Positions 42,282-51,020 of a DNA stretch of 64,000 bases are shown here, one piece after another. The translations under genes and the position numbers were made by a program. Every line of letters begins with the position of its first letter. The stretch's first letter is position 1. Below the pieces are notes generated by a model. That model ran no database searches, had not been told where the DNA came from, and was given only the letters and a program-made list of their open reading frames with translations. This stretch comes from a virus: positions 1-64,000 of IMG/VR virus record IMGVR_UViG_3300025276_000026, one strand, 5' to 3'.

Positions 42282-43531
42282 GGTTCTATTATTTGTCCTT
42301 TTATGCTTTGAACGAGGTAGTATAAACAAAGTGGTGCAACCATCAATCCGATTCTTGCTCCCTTGTCGTCATAATCACCTGTCATTTTATAATCATTAGG
42401 TAAAGTCATTATCCTTACCATTTCTTGAGGTGTATAAATTCTTTTACCACCATGGTGGAAATGATTACCACCCATAAACTTTGGTTGACACCCTGCTTCA
42501 GTCAATGAATGAGCTGGAAGATGTTTAGGAACGATTCTTGACATGTAGTAAGAATGTTTCTCATCTTCGGGTTTGATATGTCCAAGTCTAATGTTCTCTT
42601 GGAACCATGGTTTTACGATATGGTCTCCGATAGATGTATATGCTTGGTTCTCTCTTTCTTTAAGTACAGGGGTGAGTCCAAGACATGGAGTACACTCTGC
42701 AAATTCTTCCTTTGGGTGTACATCAAATCCATTTACCCAATGTCCTTTGGAAGATTCATCCATTGCAGTTTCTAAATAAGCTGCATCAATAATGTTCTGT
42801 TCGTCTGTTTCTAAATCGTGAATTGCATCTTCAATGGATGCAAATTCTTTTACTGGGTCGGGGAAAACTGAAGACATGCACATCCAAGGCATTCCAATTC
42901 CTTCTAGTACATCATCACGTACACCAACCATGAATACTCTTTCTCTCTTCTGAGGTACACCATGCTGATGTCCCTTCATAACTTTCCAAGTCACTGAGTA
43001 TCCTAGTGCTTCGAAGTCGTTTACCATCCTGTTTAGATGGTCTCTTGCATAGTCCATTGAAAGACCCTTCACGTTCTCACATATTATAACTTTAGGCATT
43101 AACCCTTCGGCAATCCTAATCATTTCCCATGTAAGGTCTTCAATGTTCTGTTGCTTCATACCATAAGCCATCTTCTCTTTGTTCCAACCTTCTTTCTTGG
43201 AACCTGCCATAGAAAATGGTGGACAAGGTGGTGACCCATCCATGATATCTAATTCGTATTTCTTAAGTCCACTAAGCTCCATGATACCTTCTGCAGTGAC
43301 TTCTTTGATGTCTCTACATTCGTGTACTGTGTTAGGGAAGTTTTCTAGGTAGGTGTCAACATGTAACTGTTGGAACTCGTTCATGTAACGAACGTCACCA
43401 CCTGCTAGTTTGTAACCACATGAAGAACCCCCACCACCAGCAAAGAAAGTAATGTAATTAAACTGTTTACTTTCACTGTTACGGTGAAGGTCTTCTAGGT
43501 TGTATTGAAAATATTTATTATCACTCATCAT
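42254..43531 (-). CDS. DNA (cytosine-5) methyltransferase
   Basis: The motifs occur in order: FFAGGGGSS (motif I), GSPPCPPFS (motif IV, catalytic Cys), ENVKG (motif VI), QKRERVF (motif VIII) and a C-terminal target-recognition domain of about 150 residues. It adds a methyl to C5 of cytosine in DNA. The start is the ATG at 43531 (seven bases after TATAAT) or the next ATG at 43528. Its partner downstream is the TET/JBP-like oxygenase. Confidence 0.92.
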   Translation of the reverse strand: MMSDNKYFQYNLEDLHRNSESKQFNYITFFAGGGGSSCGYKLAGGDVRYMNEFQQLHVDTYLENFPNTVHECRDIKEVTAEGIMELSGLKKYELDIMDGSPPCPPFSMAGSKKEGWNKEKMAYGMKQQNIEDLTWEMIRIAEGLMPKVIICENVKGLSMDYARDHLNRMVNDFEALGYSVTWKVMKGHQHGVPQKRERVFMVGVRDDVLEGIGMPWMCMSSVFPDPVKEFASIEDAIHDLETDEQNIIDAAYLETAMDESSKGHWVNGFDVHPKEEFAECTPCLGLTPVLKERENQAYTSIGDHIVKPWFQENIRLGHIKPEDEKHSYYMSRIVPKHLPAHSLTEAGCQPKFMGGNHFHHGGKRIYTPQEMVRIMTLPNDYKMTGDYDDKGARIGLMVAPLCLYYLVQSIKGQIIEPWNSLQQKT

Positions 43532-43538
43532 AGACTCC

Positions 43539-43568
43539 ATTATACTATATTTAGCACAACTCTGTCAA
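43539..43568 (-). promoter_or_regulatory. Sigma70-like promoter for methyltransferase, leaderless geometry
   Basis: TTGACA, 18 bp, TATAAT, with seven bases to the ATG at 43531. A CTAAATA late-type box lies inside the spacer, so the gene might be read in two phases. Confidence 0.75.
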
Positions 43569-43576
43569 GGCGATTT

Positions 43577-44101
43577 CTAAAGATTTTTCAATATATTTTC
43601 AGGGCTTGAAACTTCATAAGGGTCGGACTCTGCATTATCAGTGTATCCTTCTTCAATGAATGCTTTTTCAATTACACCATCGTTAACAACGACTGCATAT
43701 CTCCAAGACCTATATCCGAAACCAAGATTTGATTTAGAACATTCTGCACCAATCAAATGTGTGAACTCACCATTACCATCGGGTAGTGGGTAAACATTCT
43801 TGATACCTAATGATTCAAACCATGTGTTCATAACGAATGTATCGTTAACTGAAACACAATAAATCTCATCGATTCCTTTTGCTCTGAACTCTTCGAATTT
43901 CTCTTCAAAGCCAGGCAGTTGTTGTGTAGAACATGTTGGTGTGAATGCGCCAGGCAATCCAAATATGATTACTCTTTTACCAGCAAACTGTTCTTTAGTG
44001 TCTAGTGATACAAACTCACCGTCAATTCTCTGAGGTATAATTACTTCGGGAACTGTTGTAGTCCCTTCGATAATTTCTAATCCCATTGTTACTTCTGTCA
44101 T
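43577..44101 (-). CDS. Peroxiredoxin (Prx5-like)
   Basis: The peroxidatic cysteine is in GLPGAFTPTCS, as in Prx5/AhpE-type enzymes, and the length (174 aa) is normal. It reduces peroxides using thiols. TTATGGAG precedes the ATG and it has its own promoter. The enzyme may limit oxidative stress in the infected cell. Confidence 0.88.
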   Translation of the reverse strand: MTEVTMGLEIIEGTTTVPEVIIPQRIDGEFVSLDTKEQFAGKRVIIFGLPGAFTPTCSTQQLPGFEEKFEEFRAKGIDEIYCVSVNDTFVMNTWFESLGIKNVYPLPDGNGEFTHLIGAECSKSNLGFGYRSWRYAVVVNDGVIEKAFIEEGYTDNAESDPYEVSSPENILKNL

Positions 44102-44132
44102 AATCTATACTCCATAATAAATAGATACACCC

Positions 44133-44161
44133 ATTGTAACATCAATGAGTATATCTTTCAA
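44133..44161 (-). promoter_or_regulatory. Sigma70-like promoter for peroxiredoxin
   Basis: TTGAAA, 17 bp, TACAAT, with a leader of about 25 nt and GGAG. Confidence 0.65.
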
Positions 44162-44170
44162 GGGGGTTTC

Positions 44171-44608
44171 TTAAGAAATTTTGATTTCTTGAGGTTTATC
44201 TTCTTCGGGTATAATCCTTTCTAAAGACACACTCAAAATACCATTCTTCATGTCTGCACCTTTAACGACAATGTCGTCTGCAAGTGTGAATGTTCTTTTG
44301 AATGAACGAGATGCAAGTCCTCTATGGACATACTCAAGTTCTTCTCCACCCTTTTGTTTACCTTCGATAAGAAGTACATTTTTCTCTTTTGAGATTGTGA
44401 TATCTTTCTTATCAAATCCAGCCAGTGCAAGTTCGATACTGAAGTTCTCTGCATCGTGTTTTACAATATTGTAAGGTGGATAGTTTGTATTAGTCGGTGA
44501 CTGATTGGCACGTTCTAATAGTTGAAGAGTTCTGTCGAACCCGATTGCGAATGGGAATTCTTTCCCGAAATTGAAGATGTCGAAATCTCCGAGCTGTTTA
44601 CTTGTCAT
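44171..44608 (-). CDS. hsp20: Small heat-shock protein (Hsp20)
   Basis: An alpha-crystallin domain lies in the middle (ENFSIELALAGFDKKDITIS and GILSVSLER), flanked by a phage-type N-terminus and a KISQE-like tail. It holds unfolded proteins, perhaps during head assembly, and is common in T4-like marine phages. AAAGGAG precedes the start and a late box is about 50 nt upstream. Confidence 0.9.
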   Translation of the reverse strand: MTSKQLGDFDIFNFGKEFPFAIGFDRTLQLLERANQSPTNTNYPPYNIVKHDAENFSIELALAGFDKKDITISKEKNVLLIEGKQKGGEELEYVHRGLASRSFKRTFTLADDIVVKGADMKNGILSVSLERIIPEEDKPQEIKIS

Positions 44609-44667
44609 AGTGTTTCTCCTTTATTAAGCAAGTTATGTTATGTAACCCCTAATGGGCATTACAATAG

Positions 44668-44675
44668 TATTTATA
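44668..44675 (-). promoter_or_regulatory. Late promoter TATAAATA for hsp20
   Basis: Perfect consensus with a leader of about 50 nt. The leader can fold GTAATGCCC / GGGGTTAC with a small internal loop. Confidence 0.65.
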
Positions 44676-44702
44676 GCATATATGGGGACGAATTTAAAAA
44701 CT

Positions 44703-46580
44703 TCAAGTCTTTTTAAGTAATCTAGTTTTACCATCGAATAATGGTGCATAGATTTTGACTGGTATCTCCTTACCTTTAACCTTGATTTCGTCGATGAACT
44801 TCCAGTCAATATCGATTTGGTCTTTGGTAAACTCTGAGAATAGAATTGGAGTATCGTATTGTCTAGTCTGAACTTCAAGTCTGGCTGCAAGGTTGACTGC
44901 ATCACCGACCACTGAGTAATCGAACCTAAGTTCTGACCCCATATTACCTACGATACATGGGCCTGTGTTGACCCCTGTGCCGATTACAACTGGTGGTAGG
45001 TCTAATCCTTCCTCTACAATATCCTTATTCATCTGTTCAGTAAGTATCTCTATTTCCATTGCAGTTCTGATAGCCATCTCTGCATGGTTCGGACAATCCA
45101 AAGGAGCATTCCAAAATGCCATTAGACAATCGCCCATATATTTGTCGACGGTTCCACCGTTCTTGATTACTATCTTAGTCATACCATCGAGGAATCTATT
45201 GATGAGTAGGACTAATCCCTCGGGGTCATCGTTTTTCATGTAAGCTTCACTGATTGGAGTGAATCCTACGATGTCTGCGAAGAGGAATGAAAGTTCCTTT
45301 CTGTCTCCACCTAATCGTAATTTAGAGGGGTCTTTTTGTAGCTCTTCAATCATGTCGGGAGATAAATACTTTTGGAACTGCTTCTTGATTTGTTGCTTTT
45401 CTTGGAAAGTCACATAGTATTTGTTAAACGAAGCATGACCGAAAACTACTAAGGAGGCCAACGATGAAAAGAAGGTATCGAAAAGAACGAGCTCTGAAGT
45501 CCAAATATAATAACTCCCGCCAATCTGGCATACTACAAGTAATAGAAACCCTGTCCCCGAAAGAACTGTGGGAAGCTTGTAAACCATCGCAAGTATCATT
45601 AGCAAAACTATCAGAAGAAGAGCAGTCTCTAGTGATTCAAGATAGTAGGATTGTTGTATTTGAACTCCTGTCAAAACGGTTTGAAGCAGGTTCGCTTGCA
45701 CTTCGTGGGGATACATTACACCCCTTGGGGTTGAAACTGGATTATTCAAACCCTCTGCGGTTAGACCCCATACAAGTATTTTATTCTCAACATTAGAATC
45801 GGGTAAGTCTACAGCAGAAATCCTTTGGAAAGTGTTCCAATAGGATATCATTACGTCACTGGTTGGAGTGGTGGTTATCGGTTTGTCTCTTCCCATCCGA
45901 ACCCACTCCACTCCAGTCTCGGGTGTGATTCTAGTTTGATAACTTGGTTGTTCTCTAAGGGCTCTTAAAGCTTCTAACATTAGTGAGGGGTACACTTCAC
46001 CGTTTGCCGTAACCAATAGTGGTACAGACCGCGTGGTACCGTCAAAATTGGGTGTTCCAGTGACCGCTGGGGTAGCCGTCACAACTCCAACTCCATAGGT
46101 GTTACTCATCAAAATTTCAATCGGACTAACAATCCCATCGAAGTTCCATAGAAAATCTTTAGGTTCCCCACCCCCAAACGTTGAGTTACCAACAAATGGT
46201 GCAGAACCTTTTTGAGTTTGTGAGGTTGGAGCAGCTCCGAGTATTGTGAGACGGTTTACTAATCCTTCTGCGAATACCGCGTCTTGTGTTGGGTCTCTAT
46301 CGGGTTTTGAAAATAGCATACCAAAAATATGAGTGTTGCTATAATGGGTATTAAGAAGCAAGTCACGATAAATCCCACGACGAATAGGATACTGTCCGTA
46401 AGTTTCAAGAGATTTTTCGTCAATGTCGACGAGAATGATGTTATCGACATAGAATTCTTCCTGTTGTTGGTGTAAGTAATCGAACCATGACCATGATATG
46501 TTCTCTATAAAATATGGGTTCCATATCTTAAGTGCAAAGAGAGCTAGTATAGTTACTAATACTGTTTTCCAAGTATACAT
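44703..46580 (-). CDS. CHASE2-domain class III adenylate cyclase
   Basis: 625 residues. An N-terminal membrane anchor (about 5-20), a CHASE2 sensor region in the periplasm (about 40-310), three membrane segments (about 315-385) and a class III cyclase domain (about 420-610). Catalytic residues are visible: D436 in FADIVGFT, K480 and D484 in DKYMGDC, D554 in RFDYSVVGD, N563 and R567. It would make cAMP (or cGMP) in response to an envelope signal. It is the last gene of the curli-like operon, immediately after a curlin-like gene. Confidence 0.9.
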   Translation of the reverse strand: MYTWKTVLVTILALFALKIWNPYFIENISWSWFDYLHQQQEEFYVDNIILVDIDEKSLETYGQYPIRRGIYRDLLLNTHYSNTHIFGMLFSKPDRDPTQDAVFAEGLVNRLTILGAAPTSQTQKGSAPFVGNSTFGGGEPKDFLWNFDGIVSPIEILMSNTYGVGVVTATPAVTGTPNFDGTTRSVPLLVTANGEVYPSLMLEALRALREQPSYQTRITPETGVEWVRMGRDKPITTTPTSDVMISYWNTFQRISAVDLPDSNVENKILVWGLTAEGLNNPVSTPRGVMYPHEVQANLLQTVLTGVQIQQSYYLESLETALLLIVLLMILAMVYKLPTVLSGTGFLLLVVCQIGGSYYIWTSELVLFDTFFSSLASLVVFGHASFNKYYVTFQEKQQIKKQFQKYLSPDMIEELQKDPSKLRLGGDRKELSFLFADIVGFTPISEAYMKNDDPEGLVLLINRFLDGMTKIVIKNGGTVDKYMGDCLMAFWNAPLDCPNHAEMAIRTAMEIEILTEQMNKDIVEEGLDLPPVVIGTGVNTGPCIVGNMGSELRFDYSVVGDAVNLAARLEVQTRQYDTPILFSEFTKDQIDIDWKFIDEIKVKGKEIPVKIYAPLFDGKTRLLKKT

Positions 46581-47384
46581 CTAGTTTTGTGTGACTGATA
46601 TATTACAACCACCTGCTGTTTGACAACTTTGAGTTAGTGTATAGTTTTGTACGCTATTACTTTGTTGAGTTAGATTTATGTTAGTTGAGTATGTTCCTGT
46701 TAGGGTTATGTTTGCGTTATGAGCTCCTGAACCACTTTGGGATATAGTACCTGTATTACCATCAACATATGATTTTAATGAAAGAGTTTTCTTTCCATCT
46801 GTTTCTTGGACTACATAAAATGAATTATCGTCTGCATACAAGTATACTGTAGCATCATGTTCTGAATAGGCATTATTGTTACCATTTCTTTGATACCCTG
46901 CTAATGCATTATTACTACCGTGGATATCTAGAGTAAGTGTCACTCCACCACCTTCATCACCGTCACTAGTAAATGTAGTATCGGATGACCCACTTAAAGT
47001 AACACCTTGACCCCATCGAACAGAATTACTGTCACCCAAGATATGAAAATCTATATTTGATTCTTTACATGAAGAACCCCTAGTGCAATTTTGTTCAAAG
47101 TGAAGTGAATTGGAATCACCATTTAAGTCTCCACCCGAACCTTGTTGAGTACCCCAAGTAGGAACAAAGGAAATAAAATTCTTGTTTCCTGTTTGTTTGA
47201 TTAGTATTTGATTTGATGCACCACCTAGTGAAAAGATAGTGTCGTTGTTGAACCCAATTTGAGTTACATTGAAGACAAGATTGTCATTGGACTGACTCCC
47301 TGTCGTTTCCACATCAACCTTGTTGTTATCGTTTGCGACAACAAACAAGGGTAACATAATTAATAATGATAAAAACTTTTTCAT
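46581..47384 (-). CDS. Curlin-like secreted fibre protein 2
   Basis: A Sec signal peptide (about 1-17) precedes a threonine/serine/asparagine-rich chain with QxGxxN-like repeats (TQIGFNN, KQTGNKN, NGNNNAY). This is the amyloid-strand pattern of curlins CsgA/CsgB, though less regular. Likely exported through CsgG. It overlaps no gene; its stop is next to the cyclase start. Confidence 0.6.
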   Translation of the reverse strand: MKKFLSLLIMLPLFVVANDNNKVDVETTGSQSNDNLVFNVTQIGFNNDTIFSLGGASNQILIKQTGNKNFISFVPTWGTQQGSGGDLNGDSNSLHFEQNCTRGSSCKESNIDFHILGDSNSVRWGQGVTLSGSSDTTFTSDGDEGGGVTLTLDIHGSNNALAGYQRNGNNNAYSEHDATVYLYADDNSFYVVQETDGKKTLSLKSYVDGNTGTISQSGSGAHNANITLTGTYSTNINLTQQSNSVQNYTLTQSCQTAGGCNISVTQN

Positions 47385-47391
47385 AATCCTT

Positions 47392-47538
47392 TTAGATTAA
47401 CCATTGAAACAATAAGCATAAAATAACTCCTTCAGAAAATGATAACCAATACATATGGTAATCATCTAGTCGCATAGCTTTTTGAAATCCAAAGATTTGG
47501 TTCTCATGCCATACACGGAATTTTTCTGATATGTTCAT
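47392..47538 (-). CDS. Small membrane peptide, 48 aa
   Basis: Frame from ATG 47538 (CTAGGAG upstream) to TAA 47392 between FecR and the curlin-like gene. The C-terminal half is hydrophobic (SFSEGVILCLLFQWLI). Its place in the operon suggests an export or regulatory helper. Confidence 0.55.
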   Translation of the reverse strand: MNISEKFRVWHENQIFGFQKAMRLDDYHMYWLSFSEGVILCLLFQWLI

Positions 47539-47546
47539 ATATTCTC

Positions 47547-48686
47547 CTAGTTTGTTTGTGTGATGGTAATATTTAGAGACGAACCATCACCCACCTGTAT
47601 TGATGACTCTTTTTCGTCTGTTATGGTTCTAATGGATGCTTGTGCAAACATCGGTAACTTAATAGATATAATTCCATTAACTTCCCTGTAGAACCATATT
47701 TGACCAAGACCCTTGTCTACAATAGTAGAATATTGTGTGTCTTTGTCAAAGCCTGGCAGAGTTCCGTCAATACGAACCACTCCGAAGGCATTAGATTGTT
47801 GTCTGTCGAGACCAACCTTACGGTCAATGTCTAAAACTACATCTAATAAATCTTGTAAGAAATCGACATCAAGTAAATCTCTGTCGAGCTCTGTGTATTC
47901 TAACTCATCATCTTCAAAGTACTGTTCTTCCAAGTCATTAAACTCTAGGAAGTCCACGTCAAGAACGTTACTTGTATCGTTCTCTTTACTACTCTGTTCT
48001 TCTGCAACCTGTTTGTTCACCTCTTCGGGTGGACTGACAATGAATAAGTTGTCAATCAAGTTGGGTGTAATTCCATTAACCACTATTGGTTTAGTTGGTG
48101 AATCATCGTATGTAGAAACCATTGTTGCTTGATACGCTTCATCCAATAATACCTGTCCGCCTGCATTACTAACTAGGATACTTCCCGAAGGAGCTCCCCA
48201 TTTATCGGGTAGCAGTATCACAAGTGACCTTCCGATTTCATCAATAGATGTTGTGAAGTCGGTGCCGTTAACTGTTATCTGTGCAGTCGGTGTAGTTATA
48301 TTTATGTTAGCTTTCTTAATCTTTCCACCAAAACCCGAAGCAAATCGAGCGGTGCCTTGTGCCATACGAATGGCCATCTTGGACTTTGAAGGGTCGGGGT
48401 CATAGTAAACCTCGTCTATCCATACCTTTGAATGTTCTGTTAAATCCAGTTGTTCCGTACCTTGGAATTGGATTTTCATTCTGCCGTTCTGAGTCTGTGC
48501 TGTATCATACATCAGCACATCGGATTCATCTGTTGCAGATATCACGGAAGTTTCTCCGTCTCTCTGAAGACCAGCTGAACCCTTGTATTCGATAATCTGA
48601 CCTATCGGTTCACCATATGATAGTGAACTGATAAGTAAGAGATTAACTATCGTTGTCGTCTTTCTGAATAATGTCGATGTTAGCAT
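47547..48686 (-). CDS. FecR-domain protein with signal peptide
   Basis: A 379-aa periplasmic protein. The signal sequence (about 1-25) is followed by the FecR pattern: EYKGSAGLQRDGE, a DLTEHSKVWIDEV beta strand and NINITTPTAQITVNGTDFTTS (the TPxAxxxVxGTxF motif), then an acidic region and a C-terminal beta domain. FecR proteins usually sense and relay envelope signals. Such genes occur beside CHASE2 cyclases in bacteria. It overlaps the curlin-like gene by 44 nt. Confidence 0.8.
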   Translation of the reverse strand: MLTSTLFRKTTTIVNLLLISSLSYGEPIGQIIEYKGSAGLQRDGETSVISATDESDVLMYDTAQTQNGRMKIQFQGTEQLDLTEHSKVWIDEVYYDPDPSKSKMAIRMAQGTARFASGFGGKIKKANINITTPTAQITVNGTDFTTSIDEIGRSLVILLPDKWGAPSGSILVSNAGGQVLLDEAYQATMVSTYDDSPTKPIVVNGITPNLIDNLFIVSPPEEVNKQVAEEQSSKENDTSNVLDVDFLEFNDLEEQYFEDDELEYTELDRDLLDVDFLQDLLDVVLDIDRKVGLDRQQSNAFGVVRIDGTLPGFDKDTQYSTIVDKGLGQIWFYREVNGIISIKLPMFAQASIRTITDEKESSIQVGDGSSLNITITQTN

Positions 48687-49374
48687 TAGAGGTCACAAAT
48701 GATACGTCAATGATACCACTACAAGATTGACCACTCGGACAACTTGTATCTGAACCACTCTTCTGAATGATATCAATATCATTGCCTGAACCAGTTAAGA
48801 TTGCAGTGATTTTATTATCAGTCGCGTCAGCTTGAATGGTATTAATGTCGTTTGATGAACCACTTACAGTCCAGTTCCAAACAGCATTATCCGAATCAAC
48901 TTTGGTTGTGAATACGTTACTTGAACCACCTACTACTAAGTCCCAGTTTAAGTATTCTGCTGATGCAGTGTAACCGACATCTATATCAAACGTGTTAGAT
49001 GAACCTGTTACAGCACCTGCCATGTTTAAGTTGTCTGCACTACCTTGATAACCTATGTTCCAATCCATTGAGTTCGAACCACCAGTAAATGTTAAATTTA
49101 CTGTTGAACTATCTGCAATGAAAGGGCCGTATAGTTTGTTGACATCACCAAATTGTACTAGTGTGAAACTGTTGTTTGCACCAGTAAGAATCATGTCAGC
49201 AGATGTTCCCGAGAAATTATCTAAACCGACTTTGTTTCCGTAACCTTTCTGAGTGAAGTTCAACGTTAGGGCTGTACCACTTTGTTGTAACCATATTTCG
49301 TTATCGTCTGCTCCTGCAAATGCAGTAGTCGATAATCCTAATGTTAACATAATCAATAATAATTTATTCTTCAT
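48643..49374 (-). CDS. Curlin-like secreted fibre protein 1
   Basis: A Sec signal (about 1-20, ending AFA) precedes repeats with QxGxxN and SxxNxF features (TQKGYGNKV, VQFGDVNK, GSSNVF). A beta-solenoid, curlin-like protein is likely. It is directly downstream of csgG and is probably its cargo. It overlaps csgG by 11 nt. Confidence 0.65.
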   Translation of the reverse strand: MKNKLLLIMLTLGLSTTAFAGADDNEIWLQQSGTALTLNFTQKGYGNKVGLDNFSGTSADMILTGANNSFTLVQFGDVNKLYGPFIADSSTVNLTFTGGSNSMDWNIGYQGSADNLNMAGAVTGSSNTFDIDVGYTASAEYLNWDLVVGGSSNVFTTKVDSDNAVWNWTVSGSSNDINTIQADATDNKITAILTGSGNDIDIIQKSGSDTSCPSGQSCSGIIDVSFVTSNANIDIIQKDDNDS

Positions 49375-50272
49375 GTTTTTCTCCTATTGAATGTAACTCG
49401 TTTCTTCCATGTGTTCCATGGGGGTGACGATGTTCATCTTTAATTACCCAAAAACTTCTATCGTGTCCTTGGTATATTAGTTCTAGAACGGCAAGTTCAA
49501 TTGCTGAACGTGTTGCTTTCGTAACACCTTCATTTTCTGCTCTGCCATCTTCCATTTCAATTAACTTCGTATCCATATCAACGAAGCGGAATACATCATA
49601 ACCACCACCTGTACTTAGAATCGTTTTCTGAGTCTGTACATTCAGTAAAATCTCACCAGTTAAAGTTGATATTCCTCTCAACGATACGGTGATAACATCC
49701 CTACGATATGAAATAGAACTGCCAATACCTAAGTATCTTGCGCCTCTTCCACCGCTTTCGATGTTCGAATCATAACCAATAATCCCACCTTCCAGTAGGA
49801 TTCCTGCGAAGAGCAAGGGTTGAATTCCTGTTGGGGAACCCTCATTACCTTCCTGTTCTGCAAAACTTTCTCTAGTAGAACGAATGATTTGACGCTCTCT
49901 TACTAGTGCATCTAAACTTGTTCTCTCTACTACTCTAAACCATTTACCCTTCCCTGCTGTCTTAAGTGCATCAATCAAAAATGATTCAGCTCCTTGTGTG
50001 ACTGCAGTGGAGAAAGATGCAATTCCATCTTTACTCTTACGTTGTCCTGTCTTATCCATGAAAGCGTAGACTGCAACGACTGGCATTACATCTGCTGGTG
50101 GTAACAGTAACAACTCTTTATAAGTAGGTATATTTACTACTTCTGCCTTCTCAATGCACTCACCCACCTTACTCATTACAAGAGAGGTGCAACTGTCGGT
50201 CATAGACGGAATACTTGCACACCCAGTGGTGAACAAGACCGTTATCAGTCCTATAATTGCCCATTGCTTCAT
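49364..50272 (-). CDS. csgG: CsgG curli-secretion channel
   Basis: A lipoprotein signal (TTGC, Cys18) is followed by conserved CsgG blocks: VAVYAFMDKTGQRKS, FSTAVTQGAES, VVERTSLDALVRERQIIRSTR, PLLFAGILLEGGIIGYDSN and GGRGARYLGIG. CsgG forms a nonameric outer-membrane pore that exports curlin. The length (302 aa) matches. csgF is the gene just upstream. Confidence 0.95.
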   Translation of the reverse strand: MKQWAIIGLITVLFTTGCASIPSMTDSCTSLVMSKVGECIEKAEVVNIPTYKELLLLPPADVMPVVAVYAFMDKTGQRKSKDGIASFSTAVTQGAESFLIDALKTAGKGKWFRVVERTSLDALVRERQIIRSTRESFAEQEGNEGSPTGIQPLLFAGILLEGGIIGYDSNIESGGRGARYLGIGSSISYRRDVITVSLRGISTLTGEILLNVQTQKTILSTGGGYDVFRFVDMDTKLIEMEDGRAENEGVTKATRSAIELAVLELIYQGHDRSFWVIKDEHRHPHGTHGRNELHSIGEKHEE

Positions 50273-50767
50273 TTAGAAACTTCCTGTACCAACTGGTATA
50301 TCTAAAATCGTTGTTGTCCCATCCTCGGTCACTATCGTTAATCGAATGAAGTCTACTCCATCCTCTCCAGTCATCCTTTCATATGTGACTGTATTACCTT
50401 CCATTACGAAAGTACCGTAGGCAGCTGCTGTTCCGTTAGAGAACATGTTCTCTACTAACTGTTTTGCTAACTGAGCATAAATTCTGCTCTCTACGTTTCT
50501 TAAAAATTTTGCAAGTGTTGTGTTCTGTGCTTCTCTGTCTGCCTTTGCAATGGCATCTTCTAAATCTTGTTTTATCTTATCACGTCTAGACTTCTCTTGA
50601 TTTTCTATAGTCAAATAGTGAGCAGATATCCCTATCCCATTAAAGGATGGACTCTTAAACTTGTGTACTATCTCGTCTGCATTGGCATAGTTGATACCAA
50701 GACCACATGCTGTTACCAACATTATTAGTCTTACAACGTGCAATTTACTTTCTATTTTTCTCAACAT
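50273..50767 (-). CDS. csgF: CsgF curli-assembly factor
   Basis: A signal peptide (about 1-30) precedes the CsgF-type start FKSPSFNGIG (compare FRNPNFGG of bacterial CsgF) and a downstream beta region with DIPVGTGSF. CsgF forms a second constriction on the CsgG pore and anchors the fibre nucleator. It lies 1 nt from csgG and 22 nt inside the upstream membrane gene. Confidence 0.85.
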   Translation of the reverse strand: MLRKIESKLHVVRLIMLVTACGLGINYANADEIVHKFKSPSFNGIGISAHYLTIENQEKSRRDKIKQDLEDAIAKADREAQNTTLAKFLRNVESRIYAQLAKQLVENMFSNGTAAAYGTFVMEGNTVTYERMTGEDGVDFIRLTIVTEDGTTTILDIPVGTGSF

Positions 50768-51020
50768 TCTGTGACTCCTGCTTCTTGCTGTTCTCTTTCA
50801 TTTCGAGAACCACATTTACTTTCTGCTGTAAACGGATTAAATCTTGGTCTAACATTCTGACTTGGTCAATAACTTTAATCAATGCAAAATGCTGTTTCTC
50901 TATCTCGGGTTCTAGTTTTTCACCTACGAACCACCAAATAAAATATATGAAATATCCTAGACCCACCATCATTACAATTGGGAATCCGTAATCAGATATT
51001 ACTTGAACGAGACCTTCCAT
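50745..51020 (-). CDS. Small membrane coiled-coil protein A
   Basis: One N-terminal membrane segment (about 13-32) followed by a coiled coil, similar in plan to its upstream neighbour. Paralogue pair by architecture. A holin-like or channel-gating role beside CsgG/CsgF is possible; not shown by sequence. Confidence 0.6.
   Translation of the reverse strand: MEGLVQVISDYGFPIVMMVGLGYFIYFIWWFVGEKLEPEIEKQHFALIKVIDQVRMLDQDLIRLQQKVNVVLEMKENSKKQESQNVEKNRK

Noticed and set aside
45464-45796. 110-codon plus-strand open frame inside the cyclase gene
   Set aside because: It lies opposite a well-supported CHASE2 cyclase with intact catalytic residues, has no independent domain and no promoter; a shadow frame.
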